DNA of 64,000 nucleotides from Cobetia sp. cqz5-12. GTDB taxonomy: Bacteria > Pseudomonadota > Gammaproteobacteria > Pseudomonadales > Halomonadaceae. The stretch is taken from the NCBI RefSeq assembly GCF_016495405.1, contig NZ_CP044522.1, positions 2,757,876-2,821,875 on the forward strand. The letters are read 5' to 3'. The stretch's first letter is position 1, and each line of letters opens with the position of its first letter. Below the pieces are notes generated by a model that saw only the letters and a program-made list of their open reading frames with translations, searched no databases and was not told the DNA's origin. Below, piece by piece: positions 1 through 7,406 of the stretch. The position numbers were made by a program, and so were the translations under genes.

Positions 1-325
1 GCGTCGCGAGGTCACTCAGCAGCCAGTTGCGGAAGTCGCCGACGGTGAGATGCGCGATCGGCAGGAACGCCACCGGATCATGCTCATCGATGATCAAGCG
101 GGTGATGTCGTCCTGTTCGTAGGGAATCAGCACGTCTTCGAGGAAGGTCTTGAGAGGCAACTCCGCCAGACACAGCTGAGCGACGACTCGCTCCTCAGCG
201 GTTTCCGCGATCACGCCAGCAAGACGATCTCCGGAGCGGGCGGGCGTCGCCTTGGCCATCAGCTCCGCCAGACTGGCGAAACGATGGACCTGACTGCCCA
301 GGGTATAACGGTACTCGCGGCTCAT
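1..325 (-). CDS. eutB: Ethanolamine ammonia-lyase large subunit, N-terminal part
   Basis: EutB is the catalytic large subunit of the adenosylcobalamin-dependent lyase that converts ethanolamine to acetaldehyde and ammonia. Only about 108 N-terminal residues are here; the gene runs off the left edge. The visible protein begins MSREYRYTLGSQVHRF and contains RSGDRLAGVIAETAEERVVA followed by a segment ending DDITRLI. These match the EutB N-terminus (tyrosine-rich start, the RSGD-LAG segment, the later DD-VTRLI segment). The ATG at 325 is preceded by AAGGAA at good spacing. The cobalamin and substrate residues lie outside the window. A eutC partner would be expected further left. No frameshift is visible. 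Confidence 0.85.
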   Translation of the reverse strand, partial: MSREYRYTLGSQVHRFASLAELMAKATPARSGDRLAGVIAETAEERVVAQLCLAELPLKTFLEDVLIPYEQDDITRLIIDEHDPVAFLPIAHLTVGDFRNWLLSDLAT

Positions 326-621
326 GGGAAATTCCTTGCACTGACAGATGTCATTTCATCTCAGTCGGTTTGCAGGAATCACGCCAATTTCTTCAGGCCC
401 CTCTTTGGTCCTGCATAGGCCTGCAGACCCCACGCTGCGAGACGTGTCTGCATGACTGACACGCCTAGACGGCGAGAGTGAACATCGCCGCGGCGACACC
501 CCTCGCACCAGTTTGGCGCGCCTTCAGTCATTCGCGAACGGATGCGAGCAGACAGATGCTGCCAATTGGTGCGCTCGCCCAGTCATGCCGCGTGAGATGG
601 GACAAGTGCATCGGCGCCGGA
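326..621. other. Intergenic region upstream of eutB
   Basis: No gene is supported in these 296 bases. They hold the eutB leader and the space after the RpiR regulator. A loose inverted repeat, TGCAGAC at 422-428 and GTCTGCA at 446-452 with a 17-nt spacer, could be an operator for eutB, but 7-bp arms are weak evidence. Confidence 0.3.
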
Positions 622-1554
622 TCAGCGACGTGTGCCTCCCAGCTCCGTGATGATCGCCTCGCGCTGCTTGAGCGAGGCCACCCCGGCATCGCCCAGCTTG
701 CTGGCCACCTCGCTGAGCAGGCCTTCGGCGAGGAACATGAAGGCGCTCATGCTGTTGCTGTAGAAGAGGCTGTGATTGGGCACATGGAAACTGTGGCGCG
801 CCAGCGGCTCCAGCGGAGAGCTGGACGAGTCGGTCAACGCGATCACCGCGACGCCGCGCTTCACCGCCACCTCGGCGCAGGCCACCACGCTTGGGGTATA
901 GGGGAAGCAGCTCGCCACCACCAGCACGTCATCGGCCGTCAGCTGGGCCAGCGCATCCGCCACGCCCTGACGACTGGCATCCAGCGGCGACACGTCCGGG
1001 CGCAGCATGCCAAGTCCATAGGCCATGAACAGTGCCAGAGAATTGAACTGACGCATGCCATGCACGCGCACGCGCGGTGCCTCGGCCAGCAAGGTGGTCG
1101 CGGCCTCGAAGTCCGCGGCGTCCACCCTCTCGAGCATGCCGAGGATGTTGGCGCTTTCCTGACGCCCCAGTCGTGCCAGCTGTGCCATGGCACCACTGTC
1201 GGCATCACGTGACGAGAGTCGCGCCGCCTGCTGACTGTAGAAGTGCTCGCCGTCCGTCACTGCCTGACGGAAGACATCCTGAAACCGGCTGAAGCCCTCG
1301 TAACCCAGCCGCTGGGCCAGACGCGAGAAGGTCGAGGCATTCACACCGGTCAATTCCGCCAGCTGGCTGATGGAAGACACCGCCGTGCGCTGCGGCGATT
1401 CGATCAGCACGGCCAGCACGCGTCGGGAACTCGCGCCGAGGCGGATCTCCACTTCACGGCGATCGATCGCCACCAGCAGCTGTTTCAACCCTTCCAGGGT
1501 TTCCGGCGGCGAATCAGGGGATGCGGGCCCGGGGGCTTGGGAGGATGGGGGCAT
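622..1554 (-). CDS. RpiR-family transcriptional regulator (HTH + SIS)
   Basis: Cytoplasmic repressor/activator of the RpiR (MurR) family, 310 residues, the usual length. The N-terminal third holds the HTH_6 helix-turn-helix, with the run SQLAELTGVNASTFSRLAQR followed by LGYEGFSRFQ. The C-terminal half is a SIS (sugar isomerase) fold with an alternating hydrophobic core (VRVHGMRQF, DDVLVVASCF, GVAVIALTDS), which normally binds a phosphorylated sugar or similar effector. I chose the ATG at 1554; longer upstream reading frames run into the intergenic operators and lack support. It is divergent from the aminotransferase cassette at 1715, which it probably controls through the two inverted repeats between them. 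The effector is unknown; an amino acid or amine would fit the neighbours. Confidence 0.85.
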   Translation of the reverse strand: MPPSSQAPGPASPDSPPETLEGLKQLLVAIDRREVEIRLGASSRRVLAVLIESPQRTAVSSISQLAELTGVNASTFSRLAQRLGYEGFSRFQDVFRQAVTDGEHFYSQQAARLSSRDADSGAMAQLARLGRQESANILGMLERVDAADFEAATTLLAEAPRVRVHGMRQFNSLALFMAYGLGMLRPDVSPLDASRQGVADALAQLTADDVLVVASCFPYTPSVVACAEVAVKRGVAVIALTDSSSSPLEPLARHSFHVPNHSLFYSNSMSAFMFLAEGLLSEVASKLGDAGVASLKQREAIITELGGTRR

Positions 1555-1633
1555 GGGATGCCTCCTTGGCAAGGGACAGATGGCGGCAACGGTAGCATCT
1601 CTGACCGGTCGAGTCCGAAGGCACAGGCGATTA

Positions 1634-1681
1634 TATGCAATGACTGATTGCATAAAACATAAATGCACTACATATTTGCAT
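1634..1681. promoter_or_regulatory. Paired inverted-repeat operator, probable RpiR site
   Basis: Site 1 has perfect 8-bp arms, TATGCAAT (1634-1641) and ATTGCATA (1647-1654), around a 5-nt spacer. Site 2 has ATGCA (1663-1667) and TGCAT (1677-1681). In both sites the two half-sites start 14 bp apart, and the sites are 28 bp apart. They lie in an AT-rich stretch between the divergent regulator and the aminotransferase, so binding could control both promoters. That the RpiR protein binds here is inferred from position. Confidence 0.65.
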
Positions 1682-1714
1682 AACACTCTCGCACCCCTGC
1701 CCCTCGGAGCCCGC

Positions 1715-3043
1715 ATGAGCCACGTACTGCATCGCAACCTCAATCAGGAATACCCCACCGCCGTGCAGGGTGATGGCCCTTACATCGTCGATCGAGAGGG
1801 TCGCCGTTATCTGGATGCCAGCGGTGGCGCTGCCGTGTCCTGCCTGGGGCACAGCGACGAGACTGTGGCACAGGCCATCAAGGACCAGGTCAGCCAGCTG
1901 GCCTATGCGCATACCTCATTCTTCACCAGCGAGCCGATGGAGCAGCTGGCCGACTTCCTCATCGAGCGCGCTCCCGAGGGGCTCGAGTCCGTCTACTTCG
2001 TCTCCGGTGGCTCGGAAGCGGTCGAGGCGGCACTCAAGCTGGCCCGTCAGTATTTCGTCGAGATCGGCCAGCCCCAGCGCAAGCATCTGATCGCGCGGCG
2101 CCAGAGTTATCATGGCAATACGCTGGGCGCGCTGGCTACCGGCGGCAATGCCTGGCGCCGTCAGCAGTTCGAGCCGCTGCTGATCAATGTCAGCCACGTC
2201 AGCCCCTGCTACGCCTACCGGGGCCAGCAGCCCGACGAGACCCCCGAGGCGATGGGCGTGCGTCTCGCCGCCGAGCTTGAAGAGGAAATCCTGCGCCTGG
2301 GCGCCGAGAACGTGATGGCCTTCGTGGCTGAACCCGTCGTGGGTGCCACCCTGGGGGCCGTCACGGCGGTGCCGGGCTACTTCACGCGCATCCGTGAGGT
2401 CTGTGATCGCTACGGCGTGCTGCTGATTCTCGACGAGGTGATGTGCGGCATGGGGCGTACCGGCAGCCTGTTCGCCGCCGAGCAGGAAGGTGTCACGGCG
2501 GACCTGATCACCATCGCCAAGGGCCTGGGCGCCGGCTACCAGCCGGTCGGCGCGACCCTGGTCAGCAAGCGCATCCGTGATGCCATCGCCAATGGCTCCG
2601 GCTTCTTCCAGCACGGCCATACCTACATCGGCCATGCCACCGCCTGTGCCGCAGCGCTGGCGGTCCAGCAGACCATCGAAGCCCGCGACCTGCTCACACG
2701 TGTCAACGTCCTCGGCGAGGGACTGCAGTCACGCCTGGACGAGCGCTTCGCGAACCATCCCCACATCGGCGACATCCGCGGTCGCGGCCTCTTCCGTGGG
2801 CTTGAGCTGGTGGCGAATCGCGATTCCAAAAAGCCCTTCGATCCCTCCCTCAAGCTTCACGCGCGTCTCAAGAAGGCCGCCATGGCCGAAGGCCTGATGT
2901 GTTACCCGATGGGCGGCACCCTGGATGGCCGCCAGGGCGATCACATCCTGCTGGCACCGCCGTTCATTCTGCAGGAGTCGCATCTGGACGAGATCACCGA
3001 CAAGCTGGGGCGTGCCATCGACACCACCCTGGCCAGCCTGTGA
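1715..3043 (+). CDS. Class III (omega-type) PLP aminotransferase
   Basis: Cytoplasmic pyridoxal-phosphate enzyme of the acetylornithine/GABA aminotransferase superfamily, 442 residues, full length. It shows SGGSEAVEAALKLAR (about 98-111, cofactor phosphate region), SYHGNT (131-136), the cofactor-binding Asp in LILDEV (D240) and the Schiff-base lysine in ITIAKGLGAG (K269). The start at 1715 has CGGAG just upstream; a longer open frame to the left crosses the operator and is rejected. It is first of three plus-strand genes with a carboxymuconolactone-decarboxylase-like protein and a DadA-like oxidoreductase, suggesting catabolism of an amine or amino acid under RpiR control. The substrate cannot be read from the sequence. 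Confidence 0.85.
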   Translation: MSHVLHRNLNQEYPTAVQGDGPYIVDREGRRYLDASGGAAVSCLGHSDETVAQAIKDQVSQLAYAHTSFFTSEPMEQLADFLIERAPEGLESVYFVSGGSEAVEAALKLARQYFVEIGQPQRKHLIARRQSYHGNTLGALATGGNAWRRQQFEPLLINVSHVSPCYAYRGQQPDETPEAMGVRLAAELEEEILRLGAENVMAFVAEPVVGATLGAVTAVPGYFTRIREVCDRYGVLLILDEVMCGMGRTGSLFAAEQEGVTADLITIAKGLGAGYQPVGATLVSKRIRDAIANGSGFFQHGHTYIGHATACAAALAVQQTIEARDLLTRVNVLGEGLQSRLDERFANHPHIGDIRGRGLFRGLELVANRDSKKPFDPSLKLHARLKKAAMAEGLMCYPMGGTLDGRQGDHILLAPPFILQESHLDEITDKLGRAIDTTLASL

Positions 3044-3107
3044 CGGCTCAGCTGCAGGCGCATTGCCTACCCACGATCCTTGAATCGATTTGAATGGAGT
3101 GAATTTC

Positions 3108-3680
3108 ATGGCGATCACATCGCGCCTGACCGAACTGGATGAGGCCAGCATGAGTGCAGCCCAACGCGAGGTGATCGCCGAGATTCTCAGCGGTCCCCGC
3201 GGCAACCTCGATGGCCCATTTCTGGCCTGGGTCCACAGTCCTGAGCTTGCCAATCACGCCCAGCGCCTCGGCGCCTTCTGCCGCTACGCTACCGGCCTTG
3301 AGCTGCGCCTGAGCGAGCTGGCGATTCTCACCACGGCGGTGTGGTGGAAGTCCCAGGCGGAATGGCAGATCCACGCGCCGATCGCCGAGCAGGCCGGTCT
3401 CTCGCCGGACGTCATCACGGCACTGCGCGAGGAGCGTGAACCCGCGTTTGAACAAGACGATGAGCAGCTGATCTATCGCGTCACTCGCGCGCTCTACGCC
3501 GAGCGACGTGTCGATGATGCGCTGTATGCCGAGGCCGTCGCGATGTTCGGCGAGACGGTCGTGGTCGAACTGGTTGGCATACTGGGTTACTACGCCCTGG
3601 TGGCGATGACGCTGAATGTCTTCGCCGTGCGGCGTGGCGATGACATCGCGCTGCCCTTCGAGGAACCGAACGGCTCCTGA
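3108..3680 (+). CDS. Carboxymuconolactone decarboxylase family protein
   Basis: A 190-residue, all-helical protein of the CMD/AhpD-like family. The core reads RLGAFCRYATGLELRLSELA followed by ILTTAVWWKSQAEWQIHAP, which is the family pattern (helix, L-x-EL-A-L, then W-EW-H). The usual redox pair C-x-x-C of AhpD is absent, so a peroxidase role is unlikely; decarboxylase or hydratase-type members lack it too. The ATG at 3108 has GGAGT about 8 nt upstream. It lies 64 bp after the aminotransferase stop and is probably co-transcribed, so it may act on the keto product of that enzyme. The specific reaction is not known. Confidence 0.75.
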   Translation: MAITSRLTELDEASMSAAQREVIAEILSGPRGNLDGPFLAWVHSPELANHAQRLGAFCRYATGLELRLSELAILTTAVWWKSQAEWQIHAPIAEQAGLSPDVITALREEREPAFEQDDEQLIYRVTRALYAERRVDDALYAEAVAMFGETVVVELVGILGYYALVAMTLNVFAVRRGDDIALPFEEPNGS

Positions 3681-3874
3681 ACCGCTTGCCGTGAGTCGCT
3701 CATCGCCTTGCGCCTTGGCGGACACGCTGCCGAGACGCATGACGCCCTTGCCGAGCCAATCACCGCGAGGCATGCTCGACAGACCCCACTCTGCGCCCCG
3801 GCTGACTCCGGGGCGCGATGCATTGCGGCGCAAACACCCCGACAACAACGACAAGACAACATGGTGAGCATTCG

Positions 3875-5131
3875 ATGAGTGATAGCGAACACACGGAAGT
3901 GGCCGTGATCGGCGCGGGCGCCGTCGGTGTCGCCTGCGCCCTGTGGCTGCGGCGCAGCGGCCATGAGGTGACGATGATCGAGCGCGAGGGCATCGCCAGC
4001 GGCACCTCCTTCGGCAATGCCAGTACCCTGGCGGATTATGGCTGCCTGCCCATCGCCCGCCCCGAGATCTGGCGTAGCATGCCTTCACTGCTGTTATCGC
4101 CTGACTCGCCCTTCGTCATCGACTGGAAATGCCTGCCGAGGCTCTCGCCCTGGCTGATGCGATTCATGGGCCAGTGCAATGCCACGCGCTTTCGGGCCAA
4201 CAGCGAGATGCTGGCGCGTCTGCTCAGCCATACCTACACGGACTATCAGCCGCTGCTGGACGATGCCCCGGCGGCGGCCGCGATGATTCAGCGCAAGGGC
4301 TGCCTTTATGCCTATGGCAAGGCCGAGAACCTGCAGGCCGCGCAGGGTGACATCCGGCTGCGTGACCAGCTCGGCATCCATCAGCAGGTGCTGACAGCGG
4401 ATGAGCTGATCGCGCTGGAACCTGCCATGGCAGGCCATACCGCCGGCGGTGTGCTGTTCCCCTCCTCCTGTCATCTGGATGACCCGCAGGTGTTCATCGA
4501 CACCCTGGCCGCTCCGCTACGCGAGGAGGGCCGGCTCGTCACCGCCGAAGTCATCCGCCTGAGCTCTCAGGCCTCCGGCATGCTGCTGGAGTACGCCGAC
4601 GGCAGACGGTTGATGGCGGACCGCGTGGTACTGGCAGCCGGGGCCTGGTCGGCACATCTCGCCCGCCAGATCGGCGACAGGATTCCGTTGGATACCGAGC
4701 GTGGCTACCACATCGAATTCGATCTCGAGCACTCGCCGCTCAACCGCCCGACCTGTCCGGTGGAGAGTGCCTTCTACATGACGCCTCTGCGAGGCGCCGA
4801 AGGGCCGCGTCTGCGAGTGGCAGGCACCGTGGAGTTGAGTTCGCTTGCGGGGCCCGCCAACCCGGCCCGCTTCGATTATCTGGAAACCCGAGTGCGCAGG
4901 GTGCTGGGACTGGATGCCCCGGTAGCCCGGCGCTGGCTGGGCTTTCGTCCCACCCTGCCCGACTCCATACCGGTGATCGGCCCATCGCCCAATGAGCCAC
5001 GCGTGATCCATGCCTTTGGCCATCAGCATATCGGGGTGACATTGGCAGGCGTGACTGGACGCCTGGTCAGCGAATGTTTAGCCAAAGGCTCACCAGAATG
5101 GATCACGCCCTGCTCTCCAGCTCGTTTTTGA
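3875..5131 (+). CDS. FAD-dependent amino-acid oxidoreductase (DadA-like)
   Basis: A 418-residue DAO-fold flavoenzyme. The N-terminus carries the dinucleotide-binding motif GAGAVGVACALWLRRSG and then the ribose-binding acidic residue in MIERE. Further marks are GTSFGNAS (FAD contact) and the C-terminal GPSPNEPRVIHAFGHQHIG, where the family closes over FAD. This is the layout of D-amino-acid dehydrogenase small subunits, which feed electrons to the quinone pool at the inner membrane. The start at 3875 is preceded by GGTGAG; 194 bp separate it from the CMD gene. With the aminotransferase it could form a pathway for a D-amino acid or N-alkyl amino acid. The substrate is an inference only. Confidence 0.8.
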   Translation: MSDSEHTEVAVIGAGAVGVACALWLRRSGHEVTMIEREGIASGTSFGNASTLADYGCLPIARPEIWRSMPSLLLSPDSPFVIDWKCLPRLSPWLMRFMGQCNATRFRANSEMLARLLSHTYTDYQPLLDDAPAAAAMIQRKGCLYAYGKAENLQAAQGDIRLRDQLGIHQQVLTADELIALEPAMAGHTAGGVLFPSSCHLDDPQVFIDTLAAPLREEGRLVTAEVIRLSSQASGMLLEYADGRRLMADRVVLAAGAWSAHLARQIGDRIPLDTERGYHIEFDLEHSPLNRPTCPVESAFYMTPLRGAEGPRLRVAGTVELSSLAGPANPARFDYLETRVRRVLGLDAPVARRWLGFRPTLPDSIPVIGPSPNEPRVIHAFGHQHIGVTLAGVTGRLVSECLAKGSPEWITPCSPARF

Positions 5132-5176
5132 TACCATGTTGATACCAGGCTCCAGCTCTGATGTCAGGGCGTCATA

Positions 5177-6283
5177 TCACGAGGCATCCGCGATGCGGGT
5201 TCGCCCGGAGATCAGGCGCTCCAGCAGCTGCTGCCACTCGCCGCACAGGGTGTCCGCATCAAAGCGCGTGGCATTGTCGCGCGCCAGCAAGGACATCTCG
5301 CGACGGCGGGCTGCATCCGTGATCAGGTCACGGATCTCGCGCGCCAGTGCCTCATCGTCCTCGACATCCACCAGCACACCGCTGCCGCCGGCCAGGATTT
5401 CGGCCGGCCCTGTCTCACAATCTGTCGAGACCACCGGCAAGCCGAAGGATTGCGCTTCCAGCAGGGTCATCGGCAGCCCCTCCCAGCGTGAGCTCATCAC
5501 GTACAGCGCCGCGCGTTGATACTCCTTTTCCACCTGTGAGGTGCGGCCCACGAAGACGACGCTGTCACTCAGGCCCAACGTCCAGGCCTGGGCCTTGAGG
5601 TCATTTTCATCCTCTCCCCAGCCGACGATGCGCAGTCGCCAGTCAGGATGGACCGACACGACCTTGTGCCAGGCGTTCAGCAGTACATCGAAGCCCTTCT
5701 GCTTCGTCAGGCGGCCGACAGCAAGCACGGTACGCGACGCTGCGCCCTCTTCGCTGGACTTGGGGAAGTGCGGTACCGGATTCCAGATCGCGCCGACCTT
5801 GTCGCGGATGCGGTAGCGCGCTCGCCAGGCCTCGGCATCCCGCTCGGTGAGCACCACGATGGCATCGGCCAGGCGCACGGCGGTCGAGCGCCCTACCGAA
5901 CGCAGGCGTGAACCATGATCGGTGGCGAGGTTGAAATGCTCCCAGCAGATGATCCGCGCGCGCTGGAACGGGGCCCACGGCGCACAGAAGGCGAACAGGA
6001 TCGAATCCACCAGTACCACTACATCGGCCTGTTGGTGACGGACCTTGGTCAGTAGCGCCGAACTGATGCCCAGCGACCGTCGGGCCCCGCCTCTGGCCTC
6101 CTTCAGATTCAGGCAACAGGTCGTGATGCTGTCCTCCAGGGCAAACGAGCTGGTCGCTGGCCCGAACAGACTCGCGATCATCACGTCATGGCCCGAGCGC
6201 GCCAGTCCGCTGGCAATTTCGCATGTGACACGTTCCGTGCCTCCGTCGCTGGAAAGATTACCGACGACAAACAGAATCTTCAT
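5177..6283 (-). CDS. Glycosyltransferase family 4
   Basis: A 368-residue GT-B glycosyltransferase, full length. The N-terminal acceptor domain starts MKILFVVGNLSSDGGTERV, with the glycine-rich acceptor loop GGTERV. The C-terminal donor domain includes VGRLTKQKGFDVLL and the sugar-nucleotide site SRWEGLPMTLLEAQSFGLPV, with the E-x7-E pair. It shares the motif CWEHFN with the glycosyltransferase at 24302-25483, so the two probably act on similar substrates. It is the last gene of EPS cluster 1 but is cut off from the rest by an intrinsic terminator (6380-6413) that itself lies downstream of an ops-like element, suggesting control by antitermination. It converges with the oxidoreductase ending at 5131. 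Confidence 0.88.
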   Translation of the reverse strand: MKILFVVGNLSSDGGTERVTCEIASGLARSGHDVMIASLFGPATSSFALEDSITTCCLNLKEARGGARRSLGISSALLTKVRHQQADVVVLVDSILFAFCAPWAPFQRARIICWEHFNLATDHGSRLRSVGRSTAVRLADAIVVLTERDAEAWRARYRIRDKVGAIWNPVPHFPKSSEEGAASRTVLAVGRLTKQKGFDVLLNAWHKVVSVHPDWRLRIVGWGEDENDLKAQAWTLGLSDSVVFVGRTSQVEKEYQRAALYVMSSRWEGLPMTLLEAQSFGLPVVSTDCETGPAEILAGGSGVLVDVEDDEALAREIRDLITDAARRREMSLLARDNATRFDADTLCGEWQQLLERLISGRTRIADAS

Positions 6284-6379
6284 TGGCTCATGCGCTCCAC
6301 AGGGAAATGCTCGCCGCGAGGCACCCGCCCGCAGGCGCGATAACGCCTTGCTTGATCGGAATGCTCAACTGCGGCACAG

Positions 6380-6413
6380 AAAAAACCCGCCACCGACGAG
6401 GGTCGATGGCGGG
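6380..6413 (-). terminator. Intrinsic terminator upstream of GT4 gene
   Basis: On the minus strand a stem CCCGCCA (6413-6407) pairs with TGGCGGG (6392-6386), extended by an inner TCG/CGA pair, and is followed by six U residues (6385-6380). It faces transcription coming from EPS cluster 1 and stands about 100 nt before the start of the last glycosyltransferase, so it should stop transcripts unless polymerase is modified. Confidence 0.75.
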
Positions 6414-6491
6414 AGATAGGGGGTATGACATGAAGCGGGACGATCCAGTGCAGATCGAACGCACAGAACGCTCGTGTCAGCTTGCTGAAAG

Positions 6492-6504
6492 CAGGACTAC
6501 CGCC
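6492..6504 (-). promoter_or_regulatory. ops-like element (RfaH recruitment), second copy
   Basis: The minus strand reads GGCGGTAGTCCTG, matching the first eight bases (GGCGGTAG) of the enterobacterial ops element GGCGGTAGCGTG; the following positions vary in known sites. It lies 79 nt upstream of the intrinsic terminator and 209 nt upstream of the glycosyltransferase start. By itself a 9-mer is weak evidence; the position before a terminator inside an EPS cluster is what makes it notable. Confidence 0.5.
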
Positions 6505-6855
6505 AGGCAGCACGTCTTGACCGCTTCAGGAAGAAAAATGCATCAGGCACTTTTGTGAAGAACGGTTCGTCAGAAGGACGATACGTCGGCAAGACAGAAC
6601 GGCAAGAGGGGCGTGCCTGGAAACCGGGCTCGGGGAGCCGGTACGGGAAGCGATCTTGCGATGCGGAAGTGACAAGCGGCCCGAGCGCTGAACGGACACT
6701 GCCAGGCGTCATGCGGAATGACAGCTCAACGTGTCTTGCCCATCCCGCCTTTTGAGAGGCACGCTTCGCACTGAGTCGTGGTGGGCCTGTAACGCGCGCC
6801 GTGGCATGGCGGATGAAAAGGTAAATCCAATGCTGGCGCGCCAGGCTCGTCTTGT

Positions 6856-6889
6856 CAGCTCATTAGCTCAATAAGCTCATTGGCTCAAT
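6856..6889. repeat. Tandem 17-bp repeat, two copies
   Basis: CAGCTCATTAGCTCAAT (6856-6872) is followed directly by AAGCTCATTGGCTCAAT (6873-6889), identical at 15 of 17 positions. It lies just 3' of the small zinc-ribbon gene. No function can be read from it. Confidence 0.7.
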
Positions 6890-6909
6890 GCTGGCACCTG
6901 CCAACAGGA

Positions 6910-7116
6910 TCAGCGGCCAGCAATCGAGTGTGACGACTCAGCGTCCTGCTTGCTCGTCCGGCTGGCAGTGATGGCTTCAGTCGAGACGCGATGAATGATG
7001 CCGCAGTCTTCACAGTGATAGAGCGGCGCCTTGCCGGCCAGTCGCTGCCACCAATGGCGTTTTACGCGATGTACGCTGGCGCCCCCGCATTGGGCGCAGA
7101 AACGATATCCACTCAT
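6910..7116 (-). CDS. Small zinc-ribbon protein
   Basis: A 68-residue protein with two cysteine pairs, CAQC (7-10) and CEDC (35-38), spaced as in a zinc ribbon. Between them is a basic segment with tryptophans (VKRHWWQRLAGKA). The tail is polar and probably disordered. I do not recognise a named family. I chose the ATG at 7116; an alternative ATG at 7155 would add 13 residues. The frame stays open further upstream, but the added sequence looks non-coding. It sits inside EPS cluster 1 between two GT4 genes, with about 290 bp before the next gene, which may hold its promoter. A regulatory or nucleic-acid-binding role is possible. Confidence 0.55.
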   Translation of the reverse strand: MSGYRFCAQCGGASVHRVKRHWWQRLAGKAPLYHCEDCGIIHRVSTEAITASRTSKQDAESSHSIAGR

Positions 7117-7406
7117 GACGACATTCTGCTCTCTGTTGATGGTACTCACGGGCATCCTTCCCTTTGATAACGATCGATCGCGTTCCAGCGAGACGGCCTG
7201 TTCAGCGACACACGGTGTGTCATGGCAAGAAGAAGCACTGTCCCGACCGATTGAGCTCTCCAGGCAGGCGCCTGTCACTCTCACTCGCGGGGCCATTATG
7301 CGCGTTAAATCCAGCAGCAGTTCCTGATATTTGCCCAACTGTCGAGAACGATTTTCTTCATCTTCCTGACGAAAATCCAACGGTGTCAATGTGTTAGCGA
7401 CCTGCC

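Larger units (their letters stand above)
6284..6909. other. Regulatory gap in EPS cluster 1
   Basis: No protein-coding gene is convincing in these 626 bases; the short open frames have no family features. In minus-strand order it contains an imperfect tandem 17-bp repeat (6856-6889), an ops-like element (6504-6492) and an intrinsic terminator (6413-6380), followed by about 100 nt of leader before the glycosyltransferase start at 6283. Confidence 0.5.
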
